A DNA stretch of 64,000 nucleotides, from positions 50,206,073 through 50,270,072 of the forward strand of contig CM067360.1 of NCBI GenBank assembly GCA_034401795.1, given 5' to 3'. Each line of letters begins with the position of its first letter. The first letter of the stretch is position 1. The position numbers and the translations under genes were made by a program. The notes beneath the pieces are model-generated. The model was given only the letters and a program-made list of their open reading frames with translations. It did not search any database and had not been told where the DNA came from. This stretch comes from Chaetoderma sp. LZ-2023a. Lineage: Eukaryota > Mollusca > Caudofoveata > Chaetodermatida > Chaetodermatidae. Positions 10,477 through 21,870 of this stretch are shown here, one piece after another.

Positions 10477-10940
10477 TGATAAATTTTCAGAATTTGTCCT
10501 TTTTGACCTGCAAACTAACATTCCTGGTATGCTTGACCATAAATGAGTTACAATTTATTTTTATGGCTTTTTTTGATTAGCTTCATCTTAGATTATTGTA
10601 GAAAATATTTTATATTCAATAATTTATTTTACAAAACGATTATGGTAAATGCAAAAGTGGTTTCATGATATTGAACAATATCTGGGGAAATATCAGTAGC
10701 TAATCTCTGATCTTCAATGCCTGGGGGAAACCTGATTGCCAATATAAATATATCTATATCTAGTCGTCCAGAATTTGTGAGATGTACAACATCAGTTTGC
10801 GTATGCGCTATTCCCGATGTGTTCAGTAGCAGATTGCATCGTAAATTGATGATCTTGTTCTACTACTTTATTCTTGCTGGTTTAAGGTCATTGTTAGCAG
10901 CCCTTAACCCTAGTACACGCCCATATCTTCAAGAAAATTT
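10477..10940. other. No recognisable feature
   Basis: AT-rich intron sequence after the DIRS right end. I see no repeat structure or coding signal here. Confidence 0.3.
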
Positions 10941-11112
10941 CAATTTTCTCATAGGAAATATCAATTTACAGACCAAGATAATACTATTTTTGAAAATTTG
11001 TCGCTGGAATGACTGGCCCGGTCTGCTCTTGTTTTGCAAATGGACATTTCTCAAGACCACTGCAGAATCCGTTTTTGACCTGCTAGAGTGTTAACTGCTA
11101 GAGTGGTAAGGG
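10940..11112. repeat. Family 3 MITE copy lacking the loop
   Basis: ATTTACAGACCAAGATAATA...CTGGAATGACTGGC is followed by GCAAATGGACATTTCTCAAG and ends near AAGGGTTAA. The central inverted half present at 26184 is missing, leaving one arm and the tail. Confidence 0.6.
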
Positions 11113-11779
11113 TTAACGCAAATGTTCGCTTCCAATCACTTGGTCAATTGGGAATTTATGTAAAGCACTGAGCCAAGGGAGGAATACGAGCCCTTCCTGA
11201 TTCACTAACAACGTCTGTATGTGACTGTGTCACTGTCATATGTGTATCTGTTTTAGGTGGGTGGGGTTGGGAAGTGGTGAGGGCCATGTCCATTAATTTG
11301 ATAATATGGAATACTGGTATGGTAAAGTATTTCCTGTACTACTACGTAGATGCTTTCCTCTCGATGGTGTATATAGACTGTTACATCTTGAGGAAGGTAT
11401 ATATGTACCATGCTGTATATTTTAAGAACAACTTCACTATGCCACCAATAACTTCCAATCAAATTGGTTTTCAGCGTTCATCTGACTATTTTTTGCAGCA
11501 TCAATAATTTACGGTATTGTGTTTGTCAGCTTAAAGGTGTCTGTAATCTGATGCTGCTAATTTTTAGCTCACCTTTTCATCAAACAGCTAACGTTAGACT
11601 GGGCATATCACCTTTGGTGATGAGTTACAACTTTGCTATAGCTAAACTAACAGGCTGATTGTGACAAAATTTTATTGACAGCTTTATTATTGACGAAAAT
11701 TATAATTGTTGCCATTATTGCAATTTGCTCTGAATGTGTCTGTCTGTTTACCATTCAGACTGAGTGTCTGTGTATGTGT

Positions 11780-12570
11780 GTGTAATTGTAACACAACTCT
11801 TCTGAAACTGTCAGACTGAATTCAAGCAAATTTGGCCCCCAGTGGGAGAGGGTGAAAAGGTCAAATTTCAATGTGCGGAAATTGATTGTAGCGCATCTTC
11901 TCTGAAACCATTTGTCAGAATTCAAGCAAATTTGGTAGGTAAGTTACACCAATGATTGCAGAGTGTAAGAAGACATTTACATTATGCTCTGTCCCCATGG
12001 GGGTGGTAGATGGGGTCAAAATGTAAAGCAATTGATTGTAATGCAAATCTTCCAAAACCGTTGAATGAAATTCAACCAAATTTAGTATATGTGAGTTCCC
12101 CATTTGATGGCGTAGTACAAGAGTGCATTTACATTTGGCTCTACCCCCAGGGTATGTGTGAGGTTAAAAGATCAAGAAATTGATTGTAATGCAACTAACT
12201 CCTCCAAAACCGGTTGACGGAATTCAACCAAATTTGGTATATGAGTTACCCATAACAGTGTGAAGTGCAAGAGCACATTTATATTTGGACTCATTCCCTT
12301 TGTGGGATGTGTGGGGTCTTGTGTATTACCCATGTGATTCCGGAATGCAAAGGGACATTTACATTTGGCTCCGCCCCCAGGGGATAGGGTGGGGAAAAAA
12401 GGTCAAGAAATTGATTGTAACGCAACTCCTCCAAGACCAGTGGATGGAATTCAACCAAGTTTGGTATGTAAGGTACCCATATGATTCCAGAGTGCAAAAA
12501 GGTCATTGGCTCAGGTCCAAGCATGCTAGGGGTGGTCGGCCGAGGTGGGTCAAAAGGTCAAAGCGGTGAA
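11780..12570 (+). repeat. Tandem repeat, ~148-150 bp unit, about five copies
   Basis: The unit anchor AATTGATTGTAAnGCAA appears near 11880, 12028, 12177 and 12409, with a partial first unit near 11783. Each unit also has GAATTCAACCAAATTTGGTA and ACATTTACATTTGGCTC with a CCCCCAGGGG-type box. Spacing is 148, 149 and then 232, so one unit carries an extra partial copy. Confidence 0.75.
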
Positions 12571-12719
12571 CGTGTGAATTTGCGATGAGCGTCATCGATT
12601 GAGCAATCTAGTTGAATTTTATGTTTAGCTCGACATATTCTCTTATTGCTAAGAAAAATATTGTGTAGGACTCCAAAGTTGTGAGTTTTATGATGTTATT
12701 ATGTGTCAATGGTACTGTG

Positions 12720-12785
12720 TCCTCTTAAATTTCCATTTGCAGACCAAGAGATTATTTTTGAAAAGTAAAAAAAATTGTCTAACTT
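12720..12785. repeat. Family 3 MITE arm fragment
   Basis: ATTTCCATTTGCAGACCAAG with ATTATTTTTGAAAA is one arm of the family 3 palindrome, without its partner. Confidence 0.5.
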
Positions 12786-12974
12786 TTCTATTAGTCTCCA
12801 AATACCTCCCAAAGCATGTTGCGAATGCTGCAGCCTTAGTAAAGATTGGTTATCCCTACCCATGAAATGCCACAGTGGCATGCGTCATTGCTCAACCTCT
12901 GGCGACCTAATTCATACCACCAGTCTCTTCATTGGCAGGGGTGTTGCATCTCACTGTGGAGGTGCAAAAGATGG

Positions 12975-13140
12975 ACATCGTGTGTGCGTGCGTGCGTGCG
13001 TGCATGCGTGCACATGTGTGTGTGTGTGCACGCGTGTGTGGTGTGTGCTCTGCTGTGCGCATGCCTGAGTAGGCATGTGTGCGTGTGCCGCCGCGCACAT
13101 GCGTGTGTGTGTGTGTGAGCTCGCATGCGTGAGTGCTTCA
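12975..13140 (+). repeat. Alternating TG/CG/CA simple repeat
   Basis: GTGTGCGTGCGTGCG-type purine-pyrimidine alternation with GTGTGTGTGTGTG runs, potentially Z-DNA forming. All long frames across it on both strands are repeat artefacts. Confidence 0.85.
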
Positions 13141-13179
13141 GTGTGCGTGGGTGCGGGTGCCAAAAGCTACCAGCGCGAT

Positions 13180-13440
13180 TTGTCTCAAATTTTAGCACAA
13201 TGATTTTACTTGCCATGAAAGCGAATTTCCAGACTTTGGCCATGATCTGGATAAAAAGAACCCGGAACCATATCGGATCAAGTTCTGGATCTATAGATCT
13301 ATCTTGGAAACTACTGGTCTCATATGGCTTACATTTTAACACAAAAAGTGTGTGACTGTGTTCTAGGATTTCATAACTTTGAACGTGATCCGAAAAAATC
13401 TAGAAAATCCAGAAAAATCTTGACAATCTGAAAGCTTTTT
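13180..13440. repeat. Dispersed repeat shared with 22860-23040
   Basis: Shared phrases include GGCCATGATCTGGATAAAAA-like and GGATCA-x-TTCTGGAT, in the same order at both places. It follows the TG tract here, and a TGTGTGTTTG tract at the second place. Confidence 0.5.
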
Positions 13441-14089
13441 ACATTGTGTCAAAACCAGGAGGACTCTTGTTGATGTTTGTGATCCAATATGTGAGATATT
13501 CCTGTTCTAATGTAGGAGGCTCAGACCAGGACATGTAGAGGAGGTACCTGCTTTCCTAACATGGACGGTGAGACTCAGTGCTGCTACTTCTTAAATTTTA
13601 ATTATTGCTATCGCAAGTCGACATCTTGTCCTAAGTCCATTATTCTTGTAACTCAAATCTCATACTTAACTGACAGTTGATGGACATGTCTGATCCCATA
13701 TTTATTATTGGCAATTTTGCCCTGTGCTGTAAATGTCCAGGATTTCAGTAACTATAGTAATCTTGAATGCCGACTCTTGTCTATATTATTAATAGCTAAA
13801 TGTCAATACTTAGTGATGGGCGGATGTCATCCCGGTGAAACACAGTCACGATCAAGTTACTCATCAGTCTCTAGCTCTCGGTTTATCGATTTGCTCTGTG
13901 CACTAAGTTATTGAACCAAACTTATGTGATCTATTTTTATCTTTATATCTTAAAGAATTTATTTGACACCAGACGCTGACCAAGTTTTTATTGAGTCCAG
14001 GGTGCCATGCCTTTGTGGCTGCTTGCTTATACTGGCAAGCTTGAGTTGCTGCTGTGGTTACAAGTTGTCGGTGTTGCCTAGTTACATTC

Positions 14090-14640
14090 TAAAACAGTTG
14101 ACTCTTGTTGGCCCTTGATAGCCATTTGGTAGCCCTTGTTGGCCCTTGTGTTGGCCCTGATGGTAGTTGGCTGTGAATGTTGGCACTTTTGACCAGTAGA
14201 TCCATTAGATGTTGGCCCCAGCAGAATGTATGAAGTCAGGTTGTGTCCCTAGTGTTGGTCCTGCGGAAAGTATGATGTCTTTGATGTTGGCCTGGTTGGC
14301 CTGTATGGAATAGGTGATGTCATAATGTGTTCCGTTTTCAGCCCCTTATAATTGAAATGTCACACATGTTAGCCCTCATATGGCAATTGGTGCCATGTCA
14401 TGCCATGTGTGGTTGCTATGTCATGAAGCATTAGCCTCAGTTGGCCCATAGCGTTAGCATTTTTTGGCTCAGTGTGTCATCATATGGTTTTGGCCCTGAT
14501 GTTGGCCTCTGTGGGAAAAGTGATGTCATAATGTCTTCTTGTGTTGTCCCTTATGACCACCATCAGTCCTGTATCACACCATGTTTAGTTGTGACTTCAT
14601 GGGGTGTTGGCCGTTGTGTGAGCCTCCGTGTGGATTTCAT
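14090..14640 (+). repeat. Degenerate TTGGCCC-rich stretch
   Basis: TTGGCCC or close variants (GTTGGCCCTTG, GTTGGCCTG, TGTTGGCCCC) recur a dozen or more times with GATGTCATAATG between them. No clean period, so it is an old decayed satellite. Confidence 0.45.
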
Positions 14641-14929
14641 CTCAACTGATTTGCTAATCAGCTAAGCTACTGTGATAACCATCTTCAGATGCAAATTCAT
14701 GTGGATATGTCCTGCCCATCTGTTAAACATCAACTATTTTCATGACTATGACTTAGGAAAGAATTAAATATATTGCAATCAATCTGAAACAAGTGTAACA
14801 TGCTATAGTTGTGACACAGGCACGTCGGCCAGAAATAGCAAAAATTGTATGACAGACTGATAGACAAACCGGCCAATAGACAAACAGACTGAGAGACAAA
14901 CTTATATTATTTCACCCTTCCAGTGTATC

Positions 14930-15300
14930 CATCTAACATCTGACACCATATGACTTCATAATCAGCTAAGCAGCGTTTAGGATGATGTCATAATCATTAC
15001 ATCATAAATGATTCTATTTGGCCCGTCTTTCACTCTTAATAGTCTGACAAGTGGTACAAATTGTATGTCTACTATTTAATAAATATGCTGTTGAATATTT
15101 TGAAACTAATTTGACTGGACGATGTTGCTGCCATAGGCAGCAACAGCGCCCAGTCAAATTAGTTTCAAAATATTCAATAGCTTACCTGTATAGTTTTCTG
15201 GAAATTGATAGTCAGGGAGAGATCGATCGATCCCAACACGAGCGAGGTGTGGGTGGAGGTTAGCTATAGATGGGCGGGGCATGGCTAAAAATGGAAAGGT
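14930..15300 (+). mobile_element. CRE-hairpin MITE (about 370 bp)
   Basis: Left part with GATGTCATAATCATTACATC and TCTACTATTTAATAAA. Central palindrome 15085-15180 with arms TTTTGAAACTAATTTGACTGG and its inverse around GTTGCTGCC/GGCAGCAAC. Right part with GGAAATTGATAGTCAGGGA, GATCGATCGATCCCAACACG and GATGGGCGGGGC. Same consensus as 41095-41470. Confidence 0.75.
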
Positions 15301-15411
15301 CGGTTGCGAGTTTCAACGAAAGATAATACTTGAATGGCAGATGTCATGGGGTGGATGGCGGAGGCTATGGGGGTGGAGGAGGTAGTGGGTTGCCGTATAT
15401 TGTTACTTTAT

Positions 15412-15705
15412 TAGTTAAACGAGAACTTACCTGAAAGTGGAAGTTAGATGTTTGACTGTAATTCTAGCGAATCACCACTGGAAGCCGGAGTTACATGAGA
15501 GACGTGTCATGACTTGCTGAGATCAATTGAGTGCACAGCACAGTAATCCCATATTAGGGTGGATCAAGAAAAGTTCCCAAATTAAACCTCAAACTATAAC
15601 CTCTTTTCTAGAGGTGGGCATGTAACTCTGGCTTCCGGTGGTGATTGGCTAGAATTACAGTCAAGCATCTAACTGTGACTTTCAGGTAAGTTCTCGTTTT
15701 GAACT
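15412..15705. repeat. Foldback repeat, ~83-bp arms, ~130-bp loop
   Basis: The left arm, from ACGAGAACTTACCTGAAAGT to GCCGGAGTTACATG, is the reverse complement of the right arm, from CATGTAACTCTGGCTTCC to CTTTCAGGTAAGTTCTCGT, with few mismatches. A third partial arm follows at 15712-15757 and an inverted one lies at 20095-20165. Confidence 0.75.
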
Positions 15706-15789
15706 AATAAATTCTAGCCAATCACCACTCAGACTGTCAGCCGGAGTTCCACGAGACTTCAAAGCTGTGGGTGCACTCAATACTATAAA

Positions 15790-16915
15790 TTTCATGTAAT
15801 GAATCGTTCACAATTATGATAACATATGAACTGAACAATTAACAGATTTGATAATCATCCTTCTGAACACTGACATCTTTCTAATATATTCAGTAGTTTG
15901 TTATAAAATTTTTAAACACTCATCAACCTGTTGGACAGATTTAAGTTATGGAATTTTCAAACCATCTCAATGGACCGCAAAAATGGTCTACTGCCATTTC
16001 TGTCTATTGTATTGTCTATAGATATTTATATCTATCCATGCCAGTATCGTAGTTATTTTCAGCTTTCGATATATAGTGTCTCTACATACTGCCTTATCGT
16101 CGTCATGAATAATTTTGTGTTATTATCTTTCTTAGATTCTTAATTCTCTCTAAATATGATGGCAATGCATTGAAAATTATACACCTGGGCGAATTGATTT
16201 ATATGCAAGCAAAATAGTTGTGTTCTAATAATAATTGCTTAAAGTTCCTAAATTGATTCCTCAAGAGAATGCTGTATACAAATATCATGTATTTTACTCA
16301 AAACTTTACTGAAATGCCAAATATAATTCTGTCTGACCTTAGTTGCTATCTGAACAGTGATCCATTTTAAAAATCTTATCCTTAATTGACGACTCATAAA
16401 TGGCTTGGTGAAGCCAATTTAAACTCAGAAAATGCAACACTGATTAGGTCATTGGTAAAAATATCAATAACCCAAAAGATTTCAAAACTTAATCCGCATA
16501 GTAAGCATTATTTCTTTATTGAGTCTCTCCATGAATTAATAACCAAAATGTCTAGCCAGGAAGATCTTTATCATCTGAGGCTCTCTTGTATAAGAGGTTA
16601 TTAACTAACAATATTTTGCTAAGGCCTTATCAAGAAAAGAATATGTTTTTGATACCTGGACTGTTTGCAGTCATACCTGTAGGCATCTCTGTGGTAAGGC
16701 CTGATTTTAGGCCGCTTTACCCTGAATTCAAATGGCTTCCCCATTCAGGTGAAAGCGGGGCTCTGGTCTAAAAGACATATTTGCCTCAGTTAATCCTTTC
16801 ACCGGCCTTGAGGATGAAATGGTTAGAAATAGTAATTGCCAGGAACATTCAAACCAATTGTTTGCATACCTAGGCATGGATCTGCCTATAGGTCACTGGC
16901 TACTTATTGCTCTTA
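15790..16915. other. No recognisable feature
   Basis: AT-rich sequence with only short frames. No repeat family or coding signal recognised. Confidence 0.3.
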
Positions 16916-16918
16916 CGG

Positions 16919-16921
16919 TAT

Positions 16922-16960
<39 letters not shown>

Positions 16961-16963
16961 TTT
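16919..16963 (+). repeat. (TTTA)n microsatellite
   Basis: About eleven uninterrupted TTTA units. Confidence 0.95.
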
Positions 16964-17119
16964 GTTTCAATTTCAATTTCTTACTCAGATGACCAGCGTA
17001 TACAATTTGTGTTGCTAGTAGCAGCACATACCTAAGCTTTTGCAGGCCAGGTTAGAACCAGTCTCCTGACATTAAACTCCTGAATTTCAGTGTTTACCAA
17101 GCAAAACTCTCAACAAATT

Positions 17120-17720
17120 GTAGTTCGGATTGACCGGTCGGGTACCGGCCGTACCAGCTAAGCTGGGTACGCGCCGCCCGTCCTGGATTCGTGCCCTGAA
17201 CATGCCCCCCTGGGTAGAGCCATAAGCATATATGGGCCTATGGGAGAGATCGCGTTGTAAAAACGACTAAGTTCGTTAAAGCGCATAGTGCGCATGCGCA
17301 CGCTTGGATGCTATTTTTGATGGAGCACGTAGATAACGACCAAGATGGGATGAAGCTTTTAGTGTAACGAGATGGTACCCTGTAATCTTTTTTGATTACC
17401 TGTTCCCGTTGATTCTGGCATTAATCAAGACCAGAATTCGACGGGCTTTTTAAATCTGTAAACCATTTCAAAATCAGTTATGGAAAACCCTTCTTGATTA
17501 TCTTCAAAATATTGCCGTGACGTCATAACCACGTGGATGCAGAACTTCTAGAATGTTCTAGAACATTCGACTGCGCTATTATTAGCTACGCGCTGATTGG
17601 CTGTTGCTCGAACGATGATTGGTTGGAGCCTGCGCCTGTGATGTCACGAGGAGTATAAAAGGAGACGCGATCCAGAGATCGAGAGCATCCTGGCCGAACA
17701 GGTTGGACATATACTAGCTG
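17120..17720 (+). promoter_or_regulatory. CpG-rich stress-type promoter island
   Basis: Seen: a GC- and CpG-richer island inside an AT-rich intron. In order it has the perfect NRF-1 palindrome TGCGCATGCGCA (17289-17300), CRE TGACGTCA (17518-17525), E-box CACGTG (17530-17535), a five-unit heat shock element (17546-17568), inverted CCAAT boxes (ATTGG at 17596-17600 and 17618-17622), and TATAAAA (17654-17660). Transcription would start near 17685 on the + strand. Inferred: a heat-inducible RNA polymerase II promoter. No long reading frame follows: the best is a 25-codon frame from an ATG near 17960. It may drive a non-coding RNA, or be the U3 of a solo LTR or another element. I could not find matching LTR ends. 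Confidence 0.6.
17546..17568 (+). promoter_or_regulatory. Perfect five-unit heat shock element
   Basis: Five alternating pentamer cores, TTC-GAA-TTC-GAA-TTC, each separated by exactly two bases and with no mismatch. Three units suffice to bind an HSF trimer. It sits about 86 bases upstream of the TATA box, a normal distance. Confidence 0.85.
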
Positions 17721-17819
17721 CGATCATCAGATATTACGCATATAACTTCGCTTTCTGCCGGTTTTTCTCCCGTAGCTAGCAGTTGCCAACCCTCCACACT
17801 AAAACAATTTTGTAACTCC

Positions 17820-18350
17820 CTACTTGCGGGAGCAATTTGGAACTTTCTAATTATCGTTCATGAGTATCAATATCTACTTCGGAACACGAACTTGCGGTGA
17901 GGCCTTTACAGCCTGAATATGTGATTCTACAGATGTGGAGGCAGGATGTTCTTTGATGGATGACTCGCTGGATCTGCCAACCGTGCCTAAAAGTGGTATT
18001 TCAACTATCACTGCACTAATGTTGTGTAGGTTCTAACTTTCGACCGCAGCAAGTAAACTCTGCCCGGTGTGTCTTCAGAGCTGGCTGACGTACCCAGCAC
18101 CATTAAGCTTTGTTTTGTATCTTCGTTTGCATCTAACAGCCCCCCCGCTTGTGATCGGGTTGTTGACAATTCCATCCATGCCATCGATGTAGAGGAACTT
18201 TCTTCACAGCAGTAATGCTATTGTATCTCTTGCTGACTACTCGTTAGACATTCCATTAGGCTTACAGTGCTGAGCGATGTACTCCCGTCATGAGTAATCT
18301 TGCGGGAATCCTGTTGCGGAAATCAACTTGCGGGAACCAACCTGCGGGAA
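17820..18350 (+). repeat. Scattered TTGCGGGAA motifs after the promoter
   Basis: CTTGCGGGAGC lies near 17823. At about 18299-18350 four close copies follow: CTTGCGGGAATC, GTTGCGGAAATC, CTTGCGGGAACC and CCTGCGGGAAC. Each ends in a GGGAA-type core. Significance unknown. Confidence 0.5.
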
Positions 18351-18702
18351 CTTTCCAGCTTCCAGAGAATGCATCAACTCGCGTCACCTGAAGGATGACG
18401 TATCAATTTCAGTAACACGATAGCCTAACTTAGAATGGCTACCGAGTATTCACGTAACTATACTTCACATTTTAATTATTTCACTAAATGTACTTTTCTA
18501 ATTATATTGTATCCGTAAGAATGGTCCCGATGACTAAAAGGTACTGTAACGGTCTTAGGACCGCTAGTTATAATTTCTGTATATGTTTATAGTTATTCTC
18601 ATTTTCTGTAAGGTGTTTTCACTAACCGCACCATAGTAGGTTCGTTAACCTGTACTAAGATATATAATTCTGATCATTTGATACTGTATTAATTGTTCTG
18701 GT

Positions 18703-18706
<4 letters not shown>

Positions 18707-18794
<88 letters not shown>
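18707..18794. repeat. (AT)n microsatellite
   Basis: About 85 bases of AT with a single G interruption near 18763. Self-complementary and likely to form a cruciform. The minus-strand Ile-Tyr frame over it is an artefact. Confidence 0.95.
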
Positions 18795-18797
<3 letters not shown>

Positions 18798-18799
18798 CA

Positions 18800-20090
18800 G
18801 TAGCCATCAGTTCATATGTTTTGTTTATTTGTAGAAAATATAGGACTGCAGTGCACGTAGGAAACACTATACAGCAACACTTATATATACTGCACTTCCT
18901 CCCGCCACCAACAATTTTTCACTGAGGTCGCTGTCCATGCTCTAACTTTGTTTAGCCCGGCATGCTACCGACTAAACCGTTTCTATTCAGCTCGCTAGGA
19001 TAGGTTTAATATGATTAGAGACACTTTCTTCGTTGAGAAATCTGTAGTATACTCTTCTTTTCCGGCAGTGTGATAATCTAGCCCCGCACTCCGGTAGGAC
19101 TCATAACTCCAAGATTTTGTCTCTCTTCATACTCCACTCAGCCTTGTGGCTTCTTAATTGTTTGGATGTCCCTATCCGCGCCATGGGCTGATCCGGGAAA
19201 CTGTTGGGGTTTCCGAGCGGTGATGGCCAGGGTGTGGTATCACACACAGTCCCTCTGTATCTTCGAATACTTAGTAGTTAGCACCTTTGCCAATGTAGAA
19301 AAGCACTGCGAAAACATATAATAATTATTATTTTATTTGCTAAACCATGCTCCCGCACCGCAGTGCAAAACTGGGCAACTTGTATATAAATCTAACGACA
19401 GGTTAAACGGTTAGTTCCATAGGACCCGGTGATGGGCGAGATGCATATCCCCACCGAATTCCATAAGAATGTCTGGGCATGATATTTAGATCTGCCACGC
19501 CCTTACGGGAAAGACATTTACGGTGGGTATTCGTCTCTCTTACCACCACCATAACGATAGGACAATTGTCTAATAATGCTCTCGTGAAAAGTAACCTGTG
19601 TCCTGTAACGTTTTATGTTGTTACGGAGCGAGATGTTCGGATTCTTATCCAGTTCAGAGATCTTACCAAGTAACATGTATGAGCGCTGTCTTCAGTATTG
19701 ATGTCTTAGGGCATCTGTTCCTCCCCCATGCTCTGAAAAGCTCTGCATGTATAGATTGTATTGGGCTCATTGGTAGTTTACTTCATCACCCTTGCACTGA
19801 TAAGCTGGGTCAGCAATTTATTGCCAGCATATGACCCAAATCACTCTACCTGCTGCTCTGCATCTAAAATGGCAGCTAGTTCATGTCTATCAAGCATGTG
19901 CTAAAACTTAATTTACTCTAAAACACTTCAAATCTCACAAAACACTTAAAGCTTTTGACTTTAATTAACAACTTTCACAACTTGTTACCACTATCTTATT
20001 ATATATCACAAATTAATAACAGAAAATGCTGATTTTTCAGATTAATAGGCATTTTGTTAACAAATAACTGATCTGGTTAAAAGCCATAAG
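18800..20090. other. No recognisable feature
   Basis: Moderate GC sequence without a long frame or a recognised repeat. It may belong with the promoter island as one larger unit. Confidence 0.3.
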
Positions 20091-20094
20091 CACA

Positions 20095-20165
20095 ATGATC
20101 TCAGCAAGTCATGACTCGTCTCTCCTGGACTCCGGCTGACTGAGTGGTGATTGGCTATAATTCCA
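20095..20165 (-). repeat. Inverted copy of the foldback arm at 15460-15535
   Basis: AGCAAGTCATGACTCGTCTC...GGCTGACTGAGTGGTGATTGG is the inverse of the 15460-15535 and 15712-15757 arms, which carry AATCACCACT-x-GCCGGAGT. Two such arms in opposite orientation could be the ends of one larger element. Confidence 0.55.
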
Positions 20166-20192
20166 TCCATGACTCCAATCCCAGGCCAAAGA

Positions 20193-20610
20193 AACTTGGA
20201 TATTCATGAATATCCAAGTTATGTGGAGCTTGAATAAACCAGCTTATCCCAGCTAATCCAAGCTTTTAATAGCTTGGATTATCTTGCTGGTATTGGCCAC
20301 ATAAAATTCAAGATAATTCAAGAAAATCCAAGCAAGACCTAGTTAAGGTAAAATCCAAGAAAATCCCAGATAGCTTGAACATTCAAGAAAATCCGAGCTA
20401 ACTTGAACATTCAAGAAAATCTGAGCTAACTTGAACATTCAAGAAAATCCCATCTACCTTGAACATTCAAGATAATCCAAGCTAGCTTGCCGTTATTGGG
20501 CACTTAAAATCCAAGAATGTTCCACCTAGCTTGGATTTTATTCCAGAAAGTCCCAGCTATCTAGAACTTTAAGAAAATCCCAGCTAATCCTGGCTTTTGA
20601 AATAGGTTAG
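20193..20610. repeat. CAAGCTAGCTTG-type short repeat array, block 1
   Basis: Starts with a perfect 28-bp palindrome (20193-20220). It continues with units of about 28 bp containing TTCAAGAAAATCC and AGCTAACTTGAACA, clearest at 20370-20490. The unit is itself partly palindromic (CAAGCTAGCTTG). Confidence 0.75.
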
Positions 20611-21159
20611 ACATTAACATAAAATGCATGCACATACACATAAATGCTGCCACTAAGAGATTATATATAAATATATACTGGTATGCTTGAAAACCAAAAT
20701 CACCTTCATGGGAGTTGAGTTACATGTAATACTCAATAACAAATACAAGTTCAGCCAGACATTAACAATATATGAGTTTCTGACTGATTTGTCCGTTATT
20801 CTTATACAGAGATTGTTAATGTACCATATTATTTAGAAAGTTATGATCACTGCATTATTTCCATAGAACTGAAAAAGCTATACCAAAACTGGTAACTCTG
20901 AATAAATCTCTGGAAATCAATAGAATACATACCTCAAAATACAGTTCTGTTTCCATTTAAGGTTACTGATGCTAAGCATTCTATCTAACGGTACTGTCAG
21001 TGTTTCCAAACTATCATATTCTATATATACATAGCTGGTAATGATCAATGCAATGAATGTACTGTTTGCTTTTTTACAAAGGCTAGATTTCCCACCAATT
21101 TACCAGGTCAAGTTCACCTCTACATAGCTACAGAACCTGTTCTTGCCTTAGTGCAAGCT

Positions 21160-21520
21160 ATTTCAAGATAATCCAAGATAGCGTAAGTGAGTGTACAAAT
21201 TCAAGGATATCCAAGTAGCTGGGATTCTTTTATGTCTGACAAAACAAAGTTCTAGAAAATCCAAGCTAGCTTGCATTCTGCCAAATCAGAAAAGTCCAAG
21301 CAAATCCAAGAAGCTTGCACTTTTTCATGATGACATTCAAAAAGTCCTAGAAAATCCCAGCTAGCTTGAATTCTGAGAGGTGGGATTTTCAAGCCGCTAC
21401 ATACAGTCCAAGCTAATTCAAGGAAATCCAAGCTGGCATGGGTTGAATAATTTTCCAATAGCTTGGATATTCAAGAAAATACAATCTAATCCAAGTCAAC
21501 TTGAATTTTATTTCACACGG
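21160..21520. repeat. CAAGCTAGCTTG-type short repeat array, block 2
   Basis: Same AAATCCAAGCTAGCTTG-type units as block 1, less regular, separated from it by about 550 bp of sequence that lacks the motif. Confidence 0.7.
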
Positions 21521-21676
21521 GTAAGACCTTGATTTATTTGTAGTATTGGCTATTATAAGACCAGGAATTAAATGACCATGGTACTATAAAGAGGCCTTTT
21601 ATCTCTTAAGATCCATCCATCTACCGATCTCTTCTCATGTCTTATTTAATTTTTATGGTTCAAGGTGTGAGCTTAA

Positions 21677-21866
21677 CCCTTGGCAATATTCTATCTTTTA
21701 CCATGTCAATAGCAAAGAATCTGGTGTACATTTCTCAACAATTTTGATGGGCGATGTTGCTGTCTTTGACAGCACCATCTTCCACCAAATTTGTTGAAAA
21801 ATGTACACCAGTTTATCTTTTAATTTAATTTGAAAATTAAAAAATCTAACATAAGTTTGGTACGGG
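21677..21866. mobile_element. TTAA-flanked palindromic MITE, family 2
   Basis: TTAA at 21673-21676 and 21867-21870 flank CCCTTGGCAATATTC...GGTACGGG. The core palindrome has arms GTGTACATTT-x-TCAACAA and inverse around GCTGTC/GACAGC. TTAA duplications and CCCT ends are the piggyBac signature. Confidence 0.8.
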
Positions 21867-21870
21867 TTAA

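Noticed and set aside
12907-13342. Several overlapping Cys/Val or His/Thr-rich frames
   Set aside because: Translations of the TG/CG/CA simple repeat.
13516-13567. 52-bp exon-like segment (AG before, GTGAGA after, two frames open)
   Set aside because: Weak acceptor. Its insertion would break the in-frame join of the two FOCAD exons, and the human protein has nothing between them.
18655-18867. Ile-Tyr repeat protein on the minus strand
   Set aside because: Translation of the (AT)n microsatellite.
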